Shown piece after piece: positions 15,968 to 25,570 of a stretch of 36,092 nt of DNA. A program made the position numbers and the translations under genes. Source of the stretch: an uncultured Eubacteriales bacterium (GTDB lineage Bacteria; Bacillota_A; Clostridia; Lachnospirales; Lachnospiraceae); NCBI GenBank assembly GCA_900321365.1, contig ONVT01000186.1:1-36092 (forward strand), given 5' to 3'. The notes beneath the pieces are model-generated. The model saw only the letters and a program-made list of their open reading frames with translations, ran no database searches and was not told the DNA's origin. The stretch's first letter is position 1. Each line of letters starts with the position of its first letter.

Positions 15968-18130
15968 ATGGGAAAATCATTATTTATTGCCGAGAAACCG
16001 AGTGTCGCGCAGTCATTTGCAGCGGCACTCGGCGAAACTATGAAAAGAAGCGACGGCTTTCAGGAGTCCGATCACATCATCGTGACCTGGTGCGTCGGCC
16101 ATCTGGTCTCGATGAGCTATCCGGAAGCGTACGACGAGAACCTGAAGAGGTGGAGCTTTGGTACGATTCCGTTTATCCCGGACGAGTTCCGCTATGAGGT
16201 GATCCCGTCTGTCGCGAAACAGTTTTCCATCGTAAAGAGTCTCCTGAACAGGGATGACGTTGACAGAATCTATGTCTGCACCGATTCCGGACGGGAAGGA
16301 GAATACATTTACCGGCTTGTCCGGCAGGAGGCCGGCGTCAGCGGCAAGGAGGAGCGCCGTGTCTGGATCGATTCCCAGACGGAGGAGGAGATCCGGCGGG
16401 GAGTGAGAGAGGCGAAACTGCTCTCTGCCTACGACACACTTTCAGACGCCGCCTATCTGCGCGCGAAGGAAGACTATCTCATGGGCATCAATTTCTCCAG
16501 AGCCCTCACCCTCCGCTACGGCAATTCCATGGCTTATTTTCTCGGACAGCGTCACTGCGTCGTGTCGGTTGGCCGTGTCATGACCTGCGTCCTGGGCATG
16601 ATCGTCTCGCGGGAGAGGGAGATCCGGCAGTTCCAGGAGACGCCCTTTTTCCGTGTAATCGCCGTTACCGGCGACGAGGACGGTTCGATCCAGGCCGAAT
16701 GGCGCGCGGTGGAAGGGTCGGAATATTCCGGAAGCCCAAAGCTTTATAAGGAGAACGGTTTCAGGAAGAAGGAGGACGCGCAGGAGTTTGTCAGCTCTCT
16801 GACTGCCCCTGAAAAGCCCTGGAGAGCGAAGCTCTGTGAGATTTCCCGCAAGATCGAGAAGAAGAATCCCCCTCTTCTTTACAACCTTGCCGAGCTGCAG
16901 AATGACTGCAGCAGGATGTTCAAGATCAGTCCCGACCAGACACTGAAGATTGCGCAGGAGCTGTATGAGAAGAAGCTCACGACCTATCCGAGAACGGACG
17001 CAAGGGTCCTGTCGGAGGCGATTGCAAAGGAGATCGGGAAGAACATCAAAGGACTGACACAGTTTTCGCCGGCCGCTCCGTTTGCCGGGGAGGTGCTGGA
17101 GAGGGGCAGGTATCAGGGGATCGCGAAGACACGGTATGTGAACGATTCCCAGATCACCGACCACTACGCGATCATCCCCACCGGTCAGACACAGGCGGTG
17201 AAGGGCCTGTCCGCCCTGAGCTACGGCGTGTACTGCCAGATAGTAAAGCGGTTCCTTGGCATCTTCTATCCGCCCGCCCAGTACCGGAAGATCAGTCTCA
17301 CGCTGGAATACGAGAAGGAAAAATTCTTCGCCACGTTCCGCGTCCTGAAGGAAGAGGGGTATCTTGCTGTCATGAAGGACACCCGGAAGGAGAACGCCGT
17401 CTCCGGGAGCGCAGGTTCGGATTCCGGCAGCATAGGAGACGCTTCGGCAAAGGACGCGTCCAAAAGCTCTGACAGGGAAGAGCAGGCTGTCAGCCCTGCG
17501 CTTCTTAAAAGGCTCGAGCACATCCGGAAGGGGGAAACCCTGACGCTGGAGAGGTTTGAGATCCGGGAGGGGAAGACCTCCCCGCCCAAGCGCTACAACT
17601 CCGGCTCTATCATTCTCGCGATGGAGAACGCGGGCCAGCTGATCGAGGACGAGGAGCTTCGGGAACAGATCAGGACCACGGGTATCGGGACAAGCTCGAC
17701 CCGGGCCGAGATCCTGAAGAAGCTGGAGAAGAACCAGTATATCTCCCTGAACAGCAAGACGCAGATCCTGACGCCGACCCTGCTGGGGGAGATGATCTGC
17801 GATGCGGTGAGAAACAGCATCAGCGCCCTGCTCAGTCCGGCGTTTACCGCGAGCTGGGAGAAGGGCCTCAACTACGTGGTGGACGGAACAGTCTCGTCGG
17901 ACGAGTACATGCAGAAACTCTCCGCGTATGTTTCAAAGTACACCAACCAGGTGAAGAACACACCCAACCAGAATGACCTGCTTCCGATGTACCGGTACGC
18001 GGCACAGTTTTATTCCTCAAAGGGCGGCCGGTCAGACGGGAAATCCTCCGGCAGGAGAAAGAAGACCACCGGATCATCCGGGAAAGCACATGAGCTGCAT
18101 CGCCAGCCTCAGAGAAAGGAGAAAACATGA
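15968..18130 (+). CDS. topB: DNA topoisomerase III (type IA)
   Basis: Magnesium-dependent type IA topoisomerase that decatenates and relaxes DNA through single-strand passage. It opens with the toprim strand KSLFIAEKPSVAQSFA and has VCTDSGREGEYI, supplying the acidic metal residues. The catalytic tyrosine is about Y340 in LTTYPRTDARVLSEAI. A poorly conserved Ser/Gly/Asp-rich insert sits around residues 475-505 (DSGSIGDASAKDASKS). At 720 residues it matches Firmicute TopB. The C-terminus has no zinc-finger cysteine pairs and ends in a basic Lys/Ser/Arg tail, likely DNA-binding. The ribosome binding site is weak. The stop overlaps the next gene by ATGA, and further topoisomerase genes follow in the same run. 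Confidence 0.95.
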   Translation: MGKSLFIAEKPSVAQSFAAALGETMKRSDGFQESDHIIVTWCVGHLVSMSYPEAYDENLKRWSFGTIPFIPDEFRYEVIPSVAKQFSIVKSLLNRDDVDRIYVCTDSGREGEYIYRLVRQEAGVSGKEERRVWIDSQTEEEIRRGVREAKLLSAYDTLSDAAYLRAKEDYLMGINFSRALTLRYGNSMAYFLGQRHCVVSVGRVMTCVLGMIVSREREIRQFQETPFFRVIAVTGDEDGSIQAEWRAVEGSEYSGSPKLYKENGFRKKEDAQEFVSSLTAPEKPWRAKLCEISRKIEKKNPPLLYNLAELQNDCSRMFKISPDQTLKIAQELYEKKLTTYPRTDARVLSEAIAKEIGKNIKGLTQFSPAAPFAGEVLERGRYQGIAKTRYVNDSQITDHYAIIPTGQTQAVKGLSALSYGVYCQIVKRFLGIFYPPAQYRKISLTLEYEKEKFFATFRVLKEEGYLAVMKDTRKENAVSGSAGSDSGSIGDASAKDASKSSDREEQAVSPALLKRLEHIRKGETLTLERFEIREGKTSPPKRYNSGSIILAMENAGQLIEDEELREQIRTTGIGTSSTRAEILKKLEKNQYISLNSKTQILTPTLLGEMICDAVRNSISALLSPAFTASWEKGLNYVVDGTVSSDEYMQKLSAYVSKYTNQVKNTPNQNDLLPMYRYAAQFYSSKGGRSDGKSSGRRKKTTGSSGKAHELHRQPQRKEKT

Positions 18131-18798
18131 CGGAACAGTGTTTGATTGAGAATCTTTATGACATGAGCGGTACCATTGCCGCCGACCTGTTCACGGGGCT
18201 GAAGTACCCGTGGGAGGCGCTTCCGCTGATCGGTGACTTTATCAAAAAGCTCGGCCCCACACTGGACCCGGAGATCTACGAGCTCAGGGGAGAGAATATC
18301 TGGATCGCGAAGAGCGCGACCATTGCCCCATCGGCGTCCATCACCGGCCCCTGTATCATCTGTGAGAGAGCGACGCTCCGCCAGTGCGCATTCGTCCGCG
18401 GCAATGCCATCGTCGGAGAGGGCGCTACGGTCGGGAACTCCACCGAGCTGAAGAATGTCGTCCTCTTCAGGGACTGCGAGGTCCCCCACTACAACTATGT
18501 CGGAGACTCCATCCTCGGCGTCAAGGCCCATATGGGAGCCGGAGCTATCACCTCCAATGTCAAGGCGGACCGCAAAAATGTCGTCGTGAAGGATGGAGAC
18601 AGGCACTATGAGACCGGCCTTCGCAAGTTCGGCGCAATGCTTGGTGACCATGTCGAGGTCGGATGCAACAGCGTCCTGAACCCGGGCACCGTTGTCGGCC
18701 GCTGGACAAACATCTATCCGCTCAGCAGTGTAAGAGGTGTTGTCCCTGAGCATTCTATCTATAAGAGCAGCACGGACATCGTAGAAAAGCGAGAGTAA
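18127..18798 (+). CDS. GlmU-like left-handed beta-helix acyltransferase
   Basis: 223-residue protein built mainly of hexapeptide repeats ([IV]-G-x4: NIWIAKSATIAPSASITGP, then AIVGEGATVGN) that form a left-handed parallel beta helix. The stretch NSTELKN, HYNYVGDSILG and GAGAITSNVK closely parallels the acetyltransferase half of GlmU, including the His-Tyr segment and the NIGAGTIT-like motif. The uridylyltransferase half is absent. It may be a stand-alone sugar or amino-sugar acyltransferase; the substrate is unknown, and activity is unproven because GlmU trimers need residues this protein may lack. The start overlaps the topB stop by four bases and the parE-like gene begins one base after its stop, so it is translated in the topoisomerase operon. 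The functional link is unclear. Confidence 0.85.
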   Translation: MTEQCLIENLYDMSGTIAADLFTGLKYPWEALPLIGDFIKKLGPTLDPEIYELRGENIWIAKSATIAPSASITGPCIICERATLRQCAFVRGNAIVGEGATVGNSTELKNVVLFRDCEVPHYNYVGDSILGVKAHMGAGAITSNVKADRKNVVVKDGDRHYETGLRKFGAMLGDHVEVGCNSVLNPGTVVGRWTNIYPLSSVRGVVPEHSIYKSSTDIVEKRE

Positions 18799-18799
18799 T

Positions 18800-20725
18800 A
18801 TGGCACCGAAGAAAGCATATGACGCCGACTCGATTACGGTTCTCGAGGGACTCGAGGCCGTTCGGAAGAGACCCGGCATGTACATCGGGAGCACATCCCG
18901 AAAAGGACTCAATCATCTGGTCTATGAGATCGTGGATAATTCCGTGGACGAGCATCTGGCAGGGTTCTGCAGCAGGATCTGCGTGACGCTCAATGACGAC
19001 GGGAGCGCGACCGTCTCCGATGACGGTAGAGGCATCCCGGTCGGCATGCATAAACAGGGAATCCCGGCGGAGCGTGTCGTCTTCACGACGCTCCACGCGG
19101 GCGGGAAGTTCGACGAGGGCGCCTACCGCACCTCAGGTGGACTGCACGGCGTGGGCTCTTCCGTGGTTAATGCCCTGTCTTCCTGGATGGACGTCCAGGT
19201 CCGTCTGGACGGAAAGATCTACCATGACCGCTACAAAAAGGGAAAGCCGGACCTGAAGCTGGAGGGGGGCCTTCTGCCTGTCATCGGAAAGGCGAAGGAT
19301 ACCGGCACCACCATCTCGTTCCTCCCTGACGAGAGCATTTTCACCCAGACGACCCGTTTTTCCTCCACGGATATCCAGAACCGTCTCCATGAGACCGCCT
19401 ACCTGAATCCGGAGCTGACGATTCTCTTCCGGGATCTGCGGGACGGGCGGGACCAGGAGGTCACGTTCCACGAGCCGGACGGGATACTCGGCTTCATCCG
19501 GGATATGAACCACAAGAAGGAGACGATCTGCGACCCCATCTATATCAAAGGGGAGAGCGATGGGATACTGATCGAGATCGCCGTCCAGTATATCCAGGAA
19601 TTCCATGAAAATGTCCTCGGATTCTGCAACAACATCTTCAACGCGGAGGGCGGTACGCACCTGACCGGATTCAAGACAGCATTCACGACGGTTATGAATA
19701 CGTACGCCAGACAGCTGGGAATCCTGAAGGAGAAAGATCCGAACTTTACCGGGGCCGATATCCGGAACGGGATGACCGCGGTGATCTCGATCCGCCACCC
19801 GCAGCCGTCCTTCGAGGGGCAGACCAAGACCAAGCTGGACAACGCCGACGCCGCGAAGGCCGTGTCGAAGGTGACATCAGACGAGATTACCCGGTATTTC
19901 GACAAGAACCTCACCATCCTCAAGGATGTCCTGGGGTGTGCCGAAAAGGCGGCGAAGATCCGGAAGACTGAGGAGAAGGCGAAGACGAACCTGCTCACAA
20001 AGCAGAAATACTCCTTTGATTCGAACGGAAAGCTTGCCAACTGCGAGAGCCGTGACCCGAATAAATGCGAGATCTTCATCGTCGAGGGAGACTCGGCGGG
20101 AGGATCCGCCAAGACCGCCAGGGACCGGAACTTCCAGGCGATCCTGCCGATCCGCGGAAAGATCCTCAATGTTGAGAAAGCCTCAATCGACAAGATCCTT
20201 GCCAATGCCGAGATCAAGACTATGATCAATTCGTTCGGCTGCGGATTCTCTGAAGGGTACGGATTCGATTTCGATATCACGAAGCTGCGTTATGACAAGA
20301 TCATCATCATGGCGGACGCGGACGTGGACGGCGCTCATATCTGCACGCTGCTCCTGACCCTGTTCTACCGTTTTATGCCGGACCTGATCTATGAGGGCCA
20401 TGTCTATATCGCCATGCCTCCTCTCTATAAGGCGATTCCGTCGAAGGGGCAGGAGGAGTATCTGTATGATGACGACGCGCTCCTCAGATACCGGAAGAGA
20501 CATAAGGGTCCCTTCACGCTGCAGCGCTATAAGGGCCTTGGAGAGATGGACCCGGATCAGCTGTGGGAGACGACGCTCAATCCCGAGACGCGCACGATGC
20601 GCAGGGTTGAGATTGAGGACGGGCGCGCCGCAAGCGATGTGACTGCGCTTCTGATGGGATCTGACGTCCCGCCGCGCAAGGACTTTATCTACGAACACGC
20701 GAAGGATGCCGCGCTGGACGTGTGA
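18800..20725 (+). CDS. parE: Type IIA topoisomerase ATPase subunit, ParE-like (second GyrB family)
   Basis: 641-residue ATPase subunit. GHKL ATP site: [16 protein letters not shown] and [15 protein letters not shown]. Toprim: EGDSAGG and the DADVDGAH metal motif. C-terminal [12 protein letters not shown] region. It lacks the long insert of gamma-proteobacterial GyrB and is typical of Firmicute GyrB/ParE, which are hard to separate by eye. I favour topoisomerase IV because its partner downstream lacks the GyrA box and because primary gyrB in Clostridia normally lies near dnaA and recF. It starts one base after the upstream stop and ends 18 bases before the A subunit, so the two subunits should be made together. 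Confidence 0.85.
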   Translation: MAPKKAYDADSITVLEGLEAVRKRPGMYIGSTSRKGLNHLVYEIVDNSVDEHLAGFCSRICVTLNDDGSATVSDDGRGIPVGMHKQGIPAERVVFTTLHAGGKFDEGAYRTSGGLHGVGSSVVNALSSWMDVQVRLDGKIYHDRYKKGKPDLKLEGGLLPVIGKAKDTGTTISFLPDESIFTQTTRFSSTDIQNRLHETAYLNPELTILFRDLRDGRDQEVTFHEPDGILGFIRDMNHKKETICDPIYIKGESDGILIEIAVQYIQEFHENVLGFCNNIFNAEGGTHLTGFKTAFTTVMNTYARQLGILKEKDPNFTGADIRNGMTAVISIRHPQPSFEGQTKTKLDNADAAKAVSKVTSDEITRYFDKNLTILKDVLGCAEKAAKIRKTEEKAKTNLLTKQKYSFDSNGKLANCESRDPNKCEIFIVEGDSAGGSAKTARDRNFQAILPIRGKILNVEKASIDKILANAEIKTMINSFGCGFSEGYGFDFDITKLRYDKIIIMADADVDGAHICTLLLTLFYRFMPDLIYEGHVYIAMPPLYKAIPSKGQEEYLYDDDALLRYRKRHKGPFTLQRYKGLGEMDPDQLWETTLNPETRTMRRVEIEDGRAASDVTALLMGSDVPPRKDFIYEHAKDAALDV

Positions 20726-20743
20726 TGGAAAGAATGACAGAAA

Positions 20744-22984
20744 ATGGCAAATGAATTAATCCAGACAGAATATGCCGAAATCATGCAGAAGTCGTACATC
20801 GACTACGCGATGAGCGTCATCGTGGCGAGGGCGCTTCCGGATGTGCGGGACGGGCTGAAGCCGGTCCAGCGGAGGACACTTTACGATATGTATGAGCTCG
20901 GTATCCGGTGGGACAAACCCTACCGCAAGAGTGCGAGGATCGTCGGGGATACGATGGGTAAGTATCATCCGCACGGAGACAGTTCCATCTACGGGGCCCT
21001 GGTCGTGATGGCGCAGGATTTCAAGATGGGGCAGCCCCTGGTCGACGGGCACGGGAACTTCGGGTCCATCGAGGGAGACGGAGCCGCGGCGATGCGCTAC
21101 ACCGAGGCGAGGCTCCAGAAGCTCACACAGGAGGCGTTCCTCAGCGACCTTGACAAGGGCGTGGTGGAGTTCGTTCCGAATTTTGACGAAACCGAGAAGG
21201 AGCCTGCCGTGCTCCCCGCCCGGATCCCGAATCTTCTGGTGAACGGATCCGATGGAATCGCGGTCGGCATGACAACCTCCATCCCTCCCCACAACCTGGG
21301 AGAGGTGATTGACGCCGTGATCGCGCTGATCCGGGACGATTCTCTCACAGACGCGGATCTGATGAAGTATGTGAAAGGGCCGGATTTCCCGACAGGCGGG
21401 ATCGTGGTCAACGCGTCCGACCTTCAGGAGATCTATTCCACCGGCAGCGGCAGGATCCGGGTCCGTGGAAAGGTTGAGGTGGAGAAGGTTCCCCGTTCCG
21501 ACCGGAAGAGAATCGTCATCACGCAGATTCCCTATACCATGATCGGGGCGGGAATCGGAAAGTTCCTCAACGATGTGGCCGCGCTTGCAGACAGCAGGCT
21601 CGGGAGTGACATCGCGGACATTTCCAACCAGTCGTCCAAGGAGGGGATCCGGATCGTCCTGGAGCTGAGAAAGGGCGCGGACGAGGAGTACATCAAGAAA
21701 CTGCTTTACAAGAAGACGCGTCTCGAGGACACGTTCAGTGTCAACATGCTTGCCGTCTCCGACAACCGTCCGGAGACGTTGTCTCTCCATGACATCCTGG
21801 AAGCGCATGTGGAGTTCCAGTTTGAGATCGCCACGAAGAAATACCGGAGCATGCTGGACAGTGAGCTGTCGAAGAAGGAGATCCAGGAAGGGCTGATCCG
21901 CGCGGTGGATGTCATCGATCTCATCATTGAGATTCTGCGCGGCTCCAAAGACAGGGCCATGGCAAGGAACTGCCTCGTCACGGGAAACACGGAGGGAATT
22001 CGGTTCAAGACAAAGAAGTCAAAGGCGGATGCCGCGAAGCTTTGCTTTACCGAGGCACAGGCGAGCGCGATTCTGGAGATGCGGCTGTACAAGCTGATCG
22101 GGCTTGAGATCGAAGCCCTGATGGCGGAGTACAATGACACGCTGAAGAAAATCGAGCGCTATACAGACATCCTGAATAACTACCTTTCCATGGCTGATGT
22201 GATCGTGCAGCAGCTCGAGGAATTCCGTGACCGGTACGGCTCTGAGCGCAGGACACAGATCTGCGATGAGGAGGAGGTCGTATTCGAGGAGCGAAAGGCC
22301 GAAGCCTATCCCTGCGTCCTCCTGATGGACCGGTTTGGATATGCCCGCACGGTGGACGAAACCGTCTACGAAAAGAACAGGGACGCGGCGGATGAGGAAA
22401 ACCGCTTCGTCATCCACTGTATGAGCGACTCCCGCCTGTGTGTCTTTACCGACACCGGGAAGGTACACATCCTCAAGGCCGAGAAGGTTCCCCACGGGAA
22501 ATTCCGCGACAAAGGCACACCAATCGACAACCTGTGCAACTATGATTCCGCCTCGGAGACCTTCCTTTCGGTCATGAACCTGGAGGAAATCAAGCCGCAG
22601 CACCTGATCTTCGTCACGGAGCACGGATTCGTCAAGATGACAGAGGGGTCGGAATTCGATGTCGCCAAACTCACCGTCGCCGGGACGAAGCTCGAGGAGG
22701 GCGACCGCCTTGTCTGCGTCCATCCTGCTCATTTCCAGGCAGGAATCGTGATCATCACGAAGAACTCAGTCGCGCTGAGGTTCTCTGAAGAGGACATCCC
22801 CGTCCAGAAGAAGACGGCGCGAGGCGTTAGCGGCATCCGCCTTGCAAAGGGCGACGTGGTCGACCAGGTCTTCTTCCTCGAGGACGGCGCGCCCTCCGAG
22901 ACCGAAGTAAACGGCCGCACCGTCTCCCTCAACCGCCTGCGAATCTCCTCAAGGGGTACAAAAGGCACGAAGATTCGAAAGTAG
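20744..22984 (+). CDS. parC: Type IIA topoisomerase cleavage subunit, ParC-like
   Basis: 746-residue DNA breakage/rejoining subunit. The winged-helix region carries catalytic Y119 in [10 protein letters not shown] and the quinolone region [13 protein letters not shown]80 is present, but position 84, usually acidic (E. coli ParC E84, GyrA D87), is glycine. After the coiled coil, the C-terminal beta-pinwheel starts near [13 protein letters not shown]. The GyrA box (QRRGGKG) expected in the first blade is missing (the stretch reads [11 protein letters not shown]), which argues for decatenation rather than supercoiling, that is, topoisomerase IV. A later [12 protein letters not shown] blade motif remains. 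It forms an operon with the ParE-like gene, and its transcript probably ends before the rimP promoter. Confidence 0.86.
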   Translation: MANELIQTEYAEIMQKSYIDYAMSVIVARALPDVRDGLKPVQRRTLYDMYELGIRWDKPYRKSARIVGDTMGKYHPHGDSSIYGALVVMAQDFKMGQPLVDGHGNFGSIEGDGAAAMRYTEARLQKLTQEAFLSDLDKGVVEFVPNFDETEKEPAVLPARIPNLLVNGSDGIAVGMTTSIPPHNLGEVIDAVIALIRDDSLTDADLMKYVKGPDFPTGGIVVNASDLQEIYSTGSGRIRVRGKVEVEKVPRSDRKRIVITQIPYTMIGAGIGKFLNDVAALADSRLGSDIADISNQSSKEGIRIVLELRKGADEEYIKKLLYKKTRLEDTFSVNMLAVSDNRPETLSLHDILEAHVEFQFEIATKKYRSMLDSELSKKEIQEGLIRAVDVIDLIIEILRGSKDRAMARNCLVTGNTEGIRFKTKKSKADAAKLCFTEAQASAILEMRLYKLIGLEIEALMAEYNDTLKKIERYTDILNNYLSMADVIVQQLEEFRDRYGSERRTQICDEEEVVFEERKAEAYPCVLLMDRFGYARTVDETVYEKNRDAADEENRFVIHCMSDSRLCVFTDTGKVHILKAEKVPHGKFRDKGTPIDNLCNYDSASETFLSVMNLEEIKPQHLIFVTEHGFVKMTEGSEFDVAKLTVAGTKLEEGDRLVCVHPAHFQAGIVIITKNSVALRFSEEDIPVQKKTARGVSGIRLAKGDVVDQVFFLEDGAPSETEVNGRTVSLNRLRISSRGTKGTKIRK

Positions 22985-23036
22985 GATAAAACCCAGCCGG
23001 CGGGCACCAGAATACTTGAAAAACTTAAAAAAAACC

Positions 23037-23065
23037 TTGAACATGCGCGCTTAAAGTGCTAATAT
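23037..23065 (+). promoter_or_regulatory. Strong promoter of the rimP-nusA-infB supercluster
   Basis: TTGAAC (23037-23042), a 17-base spacer ending in an extended TGC, then TAATAT (23060-23065). Predicted start near 23072, giving a leader of about 77 bases. Confidence 0.78.
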
Positions 23066-23091
23066 GCCATCGTAAGCTGAACTTGTTGATT

Positions 23092-23118
23092 GAAGAACGG
23101 GCCGAAAGCCCGTTCTTC
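23092..23118 (+). promoter_or_regulatory. Leader hairpin before rimP
   Basis: A perfect 11-base-pair stem (GAAGAACGGGC with its complement) and a CGAAA loop. It is followed by TGTCGTG rather than a T tract, so it is not an obvious terminator. rimP/nusA leaders are known regulatory targets in several bacteria; a role here in stability or attenuation is inferred. Confidence 0.65.
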
Positions 23119-23148
23119 TGTCGTGTATACGGGAGGCTGCACAGATAC

Positions 23149-23613
23149 ATGAACCGAAGCGAATATGAGAAAAGAACACAGGAGCTTCTTGATCCGATCC
23201 TGAAAGAACACGATTTTGAGCTGGTTGATGTCGAGTTCGTGAAGGAAGGCGGAAACTGGTACCTCAGGTCTTACATCGACAAGAGCGGCGGGATCAGCAT
23301 CGATGACTGCGAGATCGTCAGCCGTGCGCTGGAGGCGAAGCTGGACGAGGAGGACTTCATAAAAGAGGCATATGTCCTGGAAGTCTCGTCGCCCGGACTC
23401 GGAAGACCTCTGAAGAAAGAGAAGGATTACGTCCGGAACAGGGGAAAAGAGATCGAGCTGAGACTGTACCGGAGCTTTGAGCATGAGAAGGAATGGAGAG
23501 GAGTCCTGAAGGAGTGGACGAAGGAAAGTGTGACCATCGTTACTGAACAGGGACGGGAACTTGTATTTCAGAAGAAGGAGCTTGCACTTGTCAGGGAAGC
23601 CTTTGACTGGTAG
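23149..23613 (+). CDS. rimP: Ribosome maturation factor RimP
   Basis: 154-residue factor for 30S subunit assembly. I chose the ATG at 23149 (MNRSEYEKRTQELL) behind GGGAGG (23131-23136); an earlier in-frame ATG at 23056 would lie inside the promoter and leader hairpin. The sequence shows the family's N-terminal alpha/beta domain (FELVDVEFVKEGGNWYLRSYID, then the DDCEIVSRALEAKLD helix), the signature YVLEVSSPGLGRPLK and a C-terminal Sm-like barrel. Length matches the family. It is the first gene of the translation/transcription cluster, with nusA 48 bases downstream. Confidence 0.93.
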   Translation: MNRSEYEKRTQELLDPILKEHDFELVDVEFVKEGGNWYLRSYIDKSGGISIDDCEIVSRALEAKLDEEDFIKEAYVLEVSSPGLGRPLKKEKDYVRNRGKEIELRLYRSFEHEKEWRGVLKEWTKESVTIVTEQGRELVFQKKELALVREAFDW

Positions 23614-23661
23614 ACGGCTCACCACAGAATCAGATCACTGCAGGAGGAAAAGGAAAAGAAA

Positions 23662-24960
23662 ATGAACGACGAACTGTTTGACGCTCTCATAATCCTTGAG
23701 AAAGAGAAAAACATCAAGAGCGAGGTGCTTCTGGAGGCGATCGCGAAATCGCTTGAGCAGGCTTGCAGGAACAACTTCAACCGCCAGGACCTGACGAATG
23801 TCGTCGTTTCCCTGGATCAGGAGAAGAAGTCCTTCGGCATCTTTCTTGCAAAGGAAGTGGTTGAGAATGTCGAGGACAGCATGACCCAGATCAGCCTGGC
23901 AGACGCGAAGATGATCAACAGCTCCAGCGAGCTGGGCGATGTCGTCAATGTGGACATCAACTCCAGGGCATTTGGCCGTATAGCCGTGCAGAACGCGAAG
24001 AACGTCATCCTTCAGCAGATCCGCGAGGCGGAGAGGAAGAGTCTGTTCGCGGATTACTATGACAAGGAAAACAAGGTCGTCACCGGCGTTGTCCAGAGAT
24101 TCATCGGCCGCAATGTCGCGATCAATCTTGGCAGGGTGGACGGCATCCTGAACGAGAGCGAGATGATCCGCGGAGAGAACTACTATCCGAACCAGCGGAT
24201 CAAGGTCTATGTCCTTCATGTTGACAATACGCCGAAGGGCCCGCGCATCCTGGTCTCCCGCAAGCACCCGAACCTTGTCAGGTGCCTGTTTGAGCAGGAG
24301 GTTGCCGAGGTGGCTGACGGCACCGTCGATATCATGGCGATTGCCCGCGAGGCAGGTTCCCGTTCGAAGATGGCGGTCTGCTCCAGGTCGGAGAATGTGG
24401 ACGCCGTCGGAGCGTGTGTCGGACAGAATGGAAACCGTGTCGCGATGGTCGTGGATGAGCTGAACGGTGAGAAGATCGATATCGTCGAGTGGAATGAGAA
24501 CCCGGCATATTTCATCGAGAATGCGCTCAGCCCCGCGAAGGTCGTTACCGTCCTCGTCGACGAAGAGGACAAGGAGGCGAAGGTCGTCGTTCCGGACTAC
24601 CAGCTTTCCCTTGCCATCGGGCGTGAAGGTCAGAACGCGAGACTTACCGCAAGGCTGACCGGGTTCAAGATCGACATCAAGTCCGAGACACAGGCAATCG
24701 AGTCCGGTGAGCTCGATGAGTTCCAGGAGGAATACTACGGCCAGGGCTATGATGAGGAAGACGCTTCGTATGAAGACGGATATTACGAGGAGGGCTATGC
24801 TCCCGAAGACGCCTATTACGAAGACGGGGAATATGTCCAGGAAGGTGAGTACCAGCCTCAGGGTGAGTACCAGTCTGAGGGAGATTATGTGCCTCAGGAG
24901 GATTACGCGCCTCAGGGTGAGAACTACCAGGAGGAGTATGTTCCCAAAGAAAAGAAATAA
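23662..24960 (+). CDS. nusA: Transcription termination/antitermination factor NusA with Tyr-rich acidic tail
   Basis: RNA polymerase-binding factor that modulates pausing, termination and antitermination. N-terminal polymerase-binding domain (MNDELFDALIILEKEK, about 1-125), S1 domain (about 135-200, KVVTGVVQRFIGRNVAINLG), and KH1-KH2 (about 205-345, with VGACVGQNGNRV and AIGREGQNARL). The core matches the 371-residue B. subtilis NusA. An unusual tail of about 80 residues follows, dense in Tyr, Glu, Asp and Gln, including four hexapeptide repeats (GEYQPQ, GEYQSE, GDYVPQ, EDYAPQ). E. coli NusA has acidic AR repeats in that position, but this tail is unrelated and probably disordered. Ribosome binding site AAGGA, 7 bases before the ATG. 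Confidence 0.95.
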   Translation: MNDELFDALIILEKEKNIKSEVLLEAIAKSLEQACRNNFNRQDLTNVVVSLDQEKKSFGIFLAKEVVENVEDSMTQISLADAKMINSSSELGDVVNVDINSRAFGRIAVQNAKNVILQQIREAERKSLFADYYDKENKVVTGVVQRFIGRNVAINLGRVDGILNESEMIRGENYYPNQRIKVYVLHVDNTPKGPRILVSRKHPNLVRCLFEQEVAEVADGTVDIMAIAREAGSRSKMAVCSRSENVDAVGACVGQNGNRVAMVVDELNGEKIDIVEWNENPAYFIENALSPAKVVTVLVDEEDKEAKVVVPDYQLSLAIGREGQNARLTARLTGFKIDIKSETQAIESGELDEFQEEYYGQGYDEEDASYEDGYYEEGYAPEDAYYEDGEYVQEGEYQPQGEYQSEGDYVPQEDYAPQGENYQEEYVPKEKK

Positions 24961-24972
24961 GGACGGTCTCGT

Positions 24973-25245
24973 ATGGGTCGTGTGAAGAAAGAAGTTCTCA
25001 GAAAATGCGCCGGCTGCGGTGAGATGAAGGACCGGCAGGAGCTGGTGCGCATCGTGAGGTGCGCGGAAGGAGAAGTCGTCATCGACGAAACGCAGAAGAG
25101 AAACGGCAGGGGCGCTTACGTCTGCAGGTCGGCTGGATGTGTGGAAAAAGCCGCGAAAAGACGCAGCCTGGAGAGAGCCCTGAAATGTGGCGTGGACCGG
25201 AAGATTTATGATTCACTGATGGAGATGACAGAGGCGACGCAATGA
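24973..25245 (+). CDS. ylxR: YlxR (RNase P modulator family)
   Basis: 90-residue RNA-binding protein of the YlxR/DUF448 family, described in B. subtilis as a modulator of RNase P (RnpM). The family hallmarks are present: RKCAGCGEMKDRQELVRIV at the N-terminus, NGRGAYVCRSAGCVEKAAKR in the middle and a KRRSLERAL basic helix. The ATG at 24973 follows AAGGA at the nusA stop, and the gene ends in an ATGA overlap with ylxQ, so nusA, ylxR and ylxQ are translated together. Its conserved position between nusA and infB supports the call. Confidence 0.94.
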   Translation: MGRVKKEVLRKCAGCGEMKDRQELVRIVRCAEGEVVIDETQKRNGRGAYVCRSAGCVEKAAKRRSLERALKCGVDRKIYDSLMEMTEATQ

Positions 25246-25544
25246 ATGACACAAAGAAGGTATTGAGCCTGCTCGGACTGGCACAGCGCTCCGGGAAGAT
25301 CGCATCGGGAGAATTCATGGTGGAGAAAGCCGTGAAGGAAGGCCGGGCGGCTCTTGTGATCATTGCCTGCGATGCTTCAGCTAATACAAAAAAGAAGTTT
25401 CAGAATATGTGTACGTTTTATCATGTACCGGTCAGGGAGCTGTCCCAAAAGGAAGAGCTGGGACATAGCATCGGCCGGTCTGAGAGATCCAGCCTTGCAC
25501 TTACGGATGAGGGGTTTTCAAAGGCGGTGCTTGAGTCGGTCTGA
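25242..25544 (+). CDS. ylxQ: YlxQ, ribosomal protein L7Ae-like
   Basis: 100-residue L7Ae/L30e-family protein, expected to bind kink-turn RNA. Visible features: [18 protein letters not shown] (the family's GLA-x-x-GK-x-x-G segment), an alternating strand [10 protein letters not shown], and [22 protein letters not shown]. Length is typical. It overlaps ylxR by four bases and precedes infB by 26 bases, its standard place in Firmicutes. The exact RNA target is not known. Confidence 0.93.
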   Translation: MNDTKKVLSLLGLAQRSGKIASGEFMVEKAVKEGRAALVIIACDASANTKKKFQNMCTFYHVPVRELSQKEELGHSIGRSERSSLALTDEGFSKAVLESV

Positions 25545-25570
25545 ACGTACAGAACGCGGAGGTAGTTGGT

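Noticed and set aside
16442..17521. 359-codon minus-strand open frame inside topB
   Set aside because: Antisense shadow without motifs or ribosome binding site.
20744..22984. Calling the A subunit GyrA
   Set aside because: The GyrA box is missing from the first pinwheel blade and the length is short; topoisomerase IV fits better, though this is not proven.
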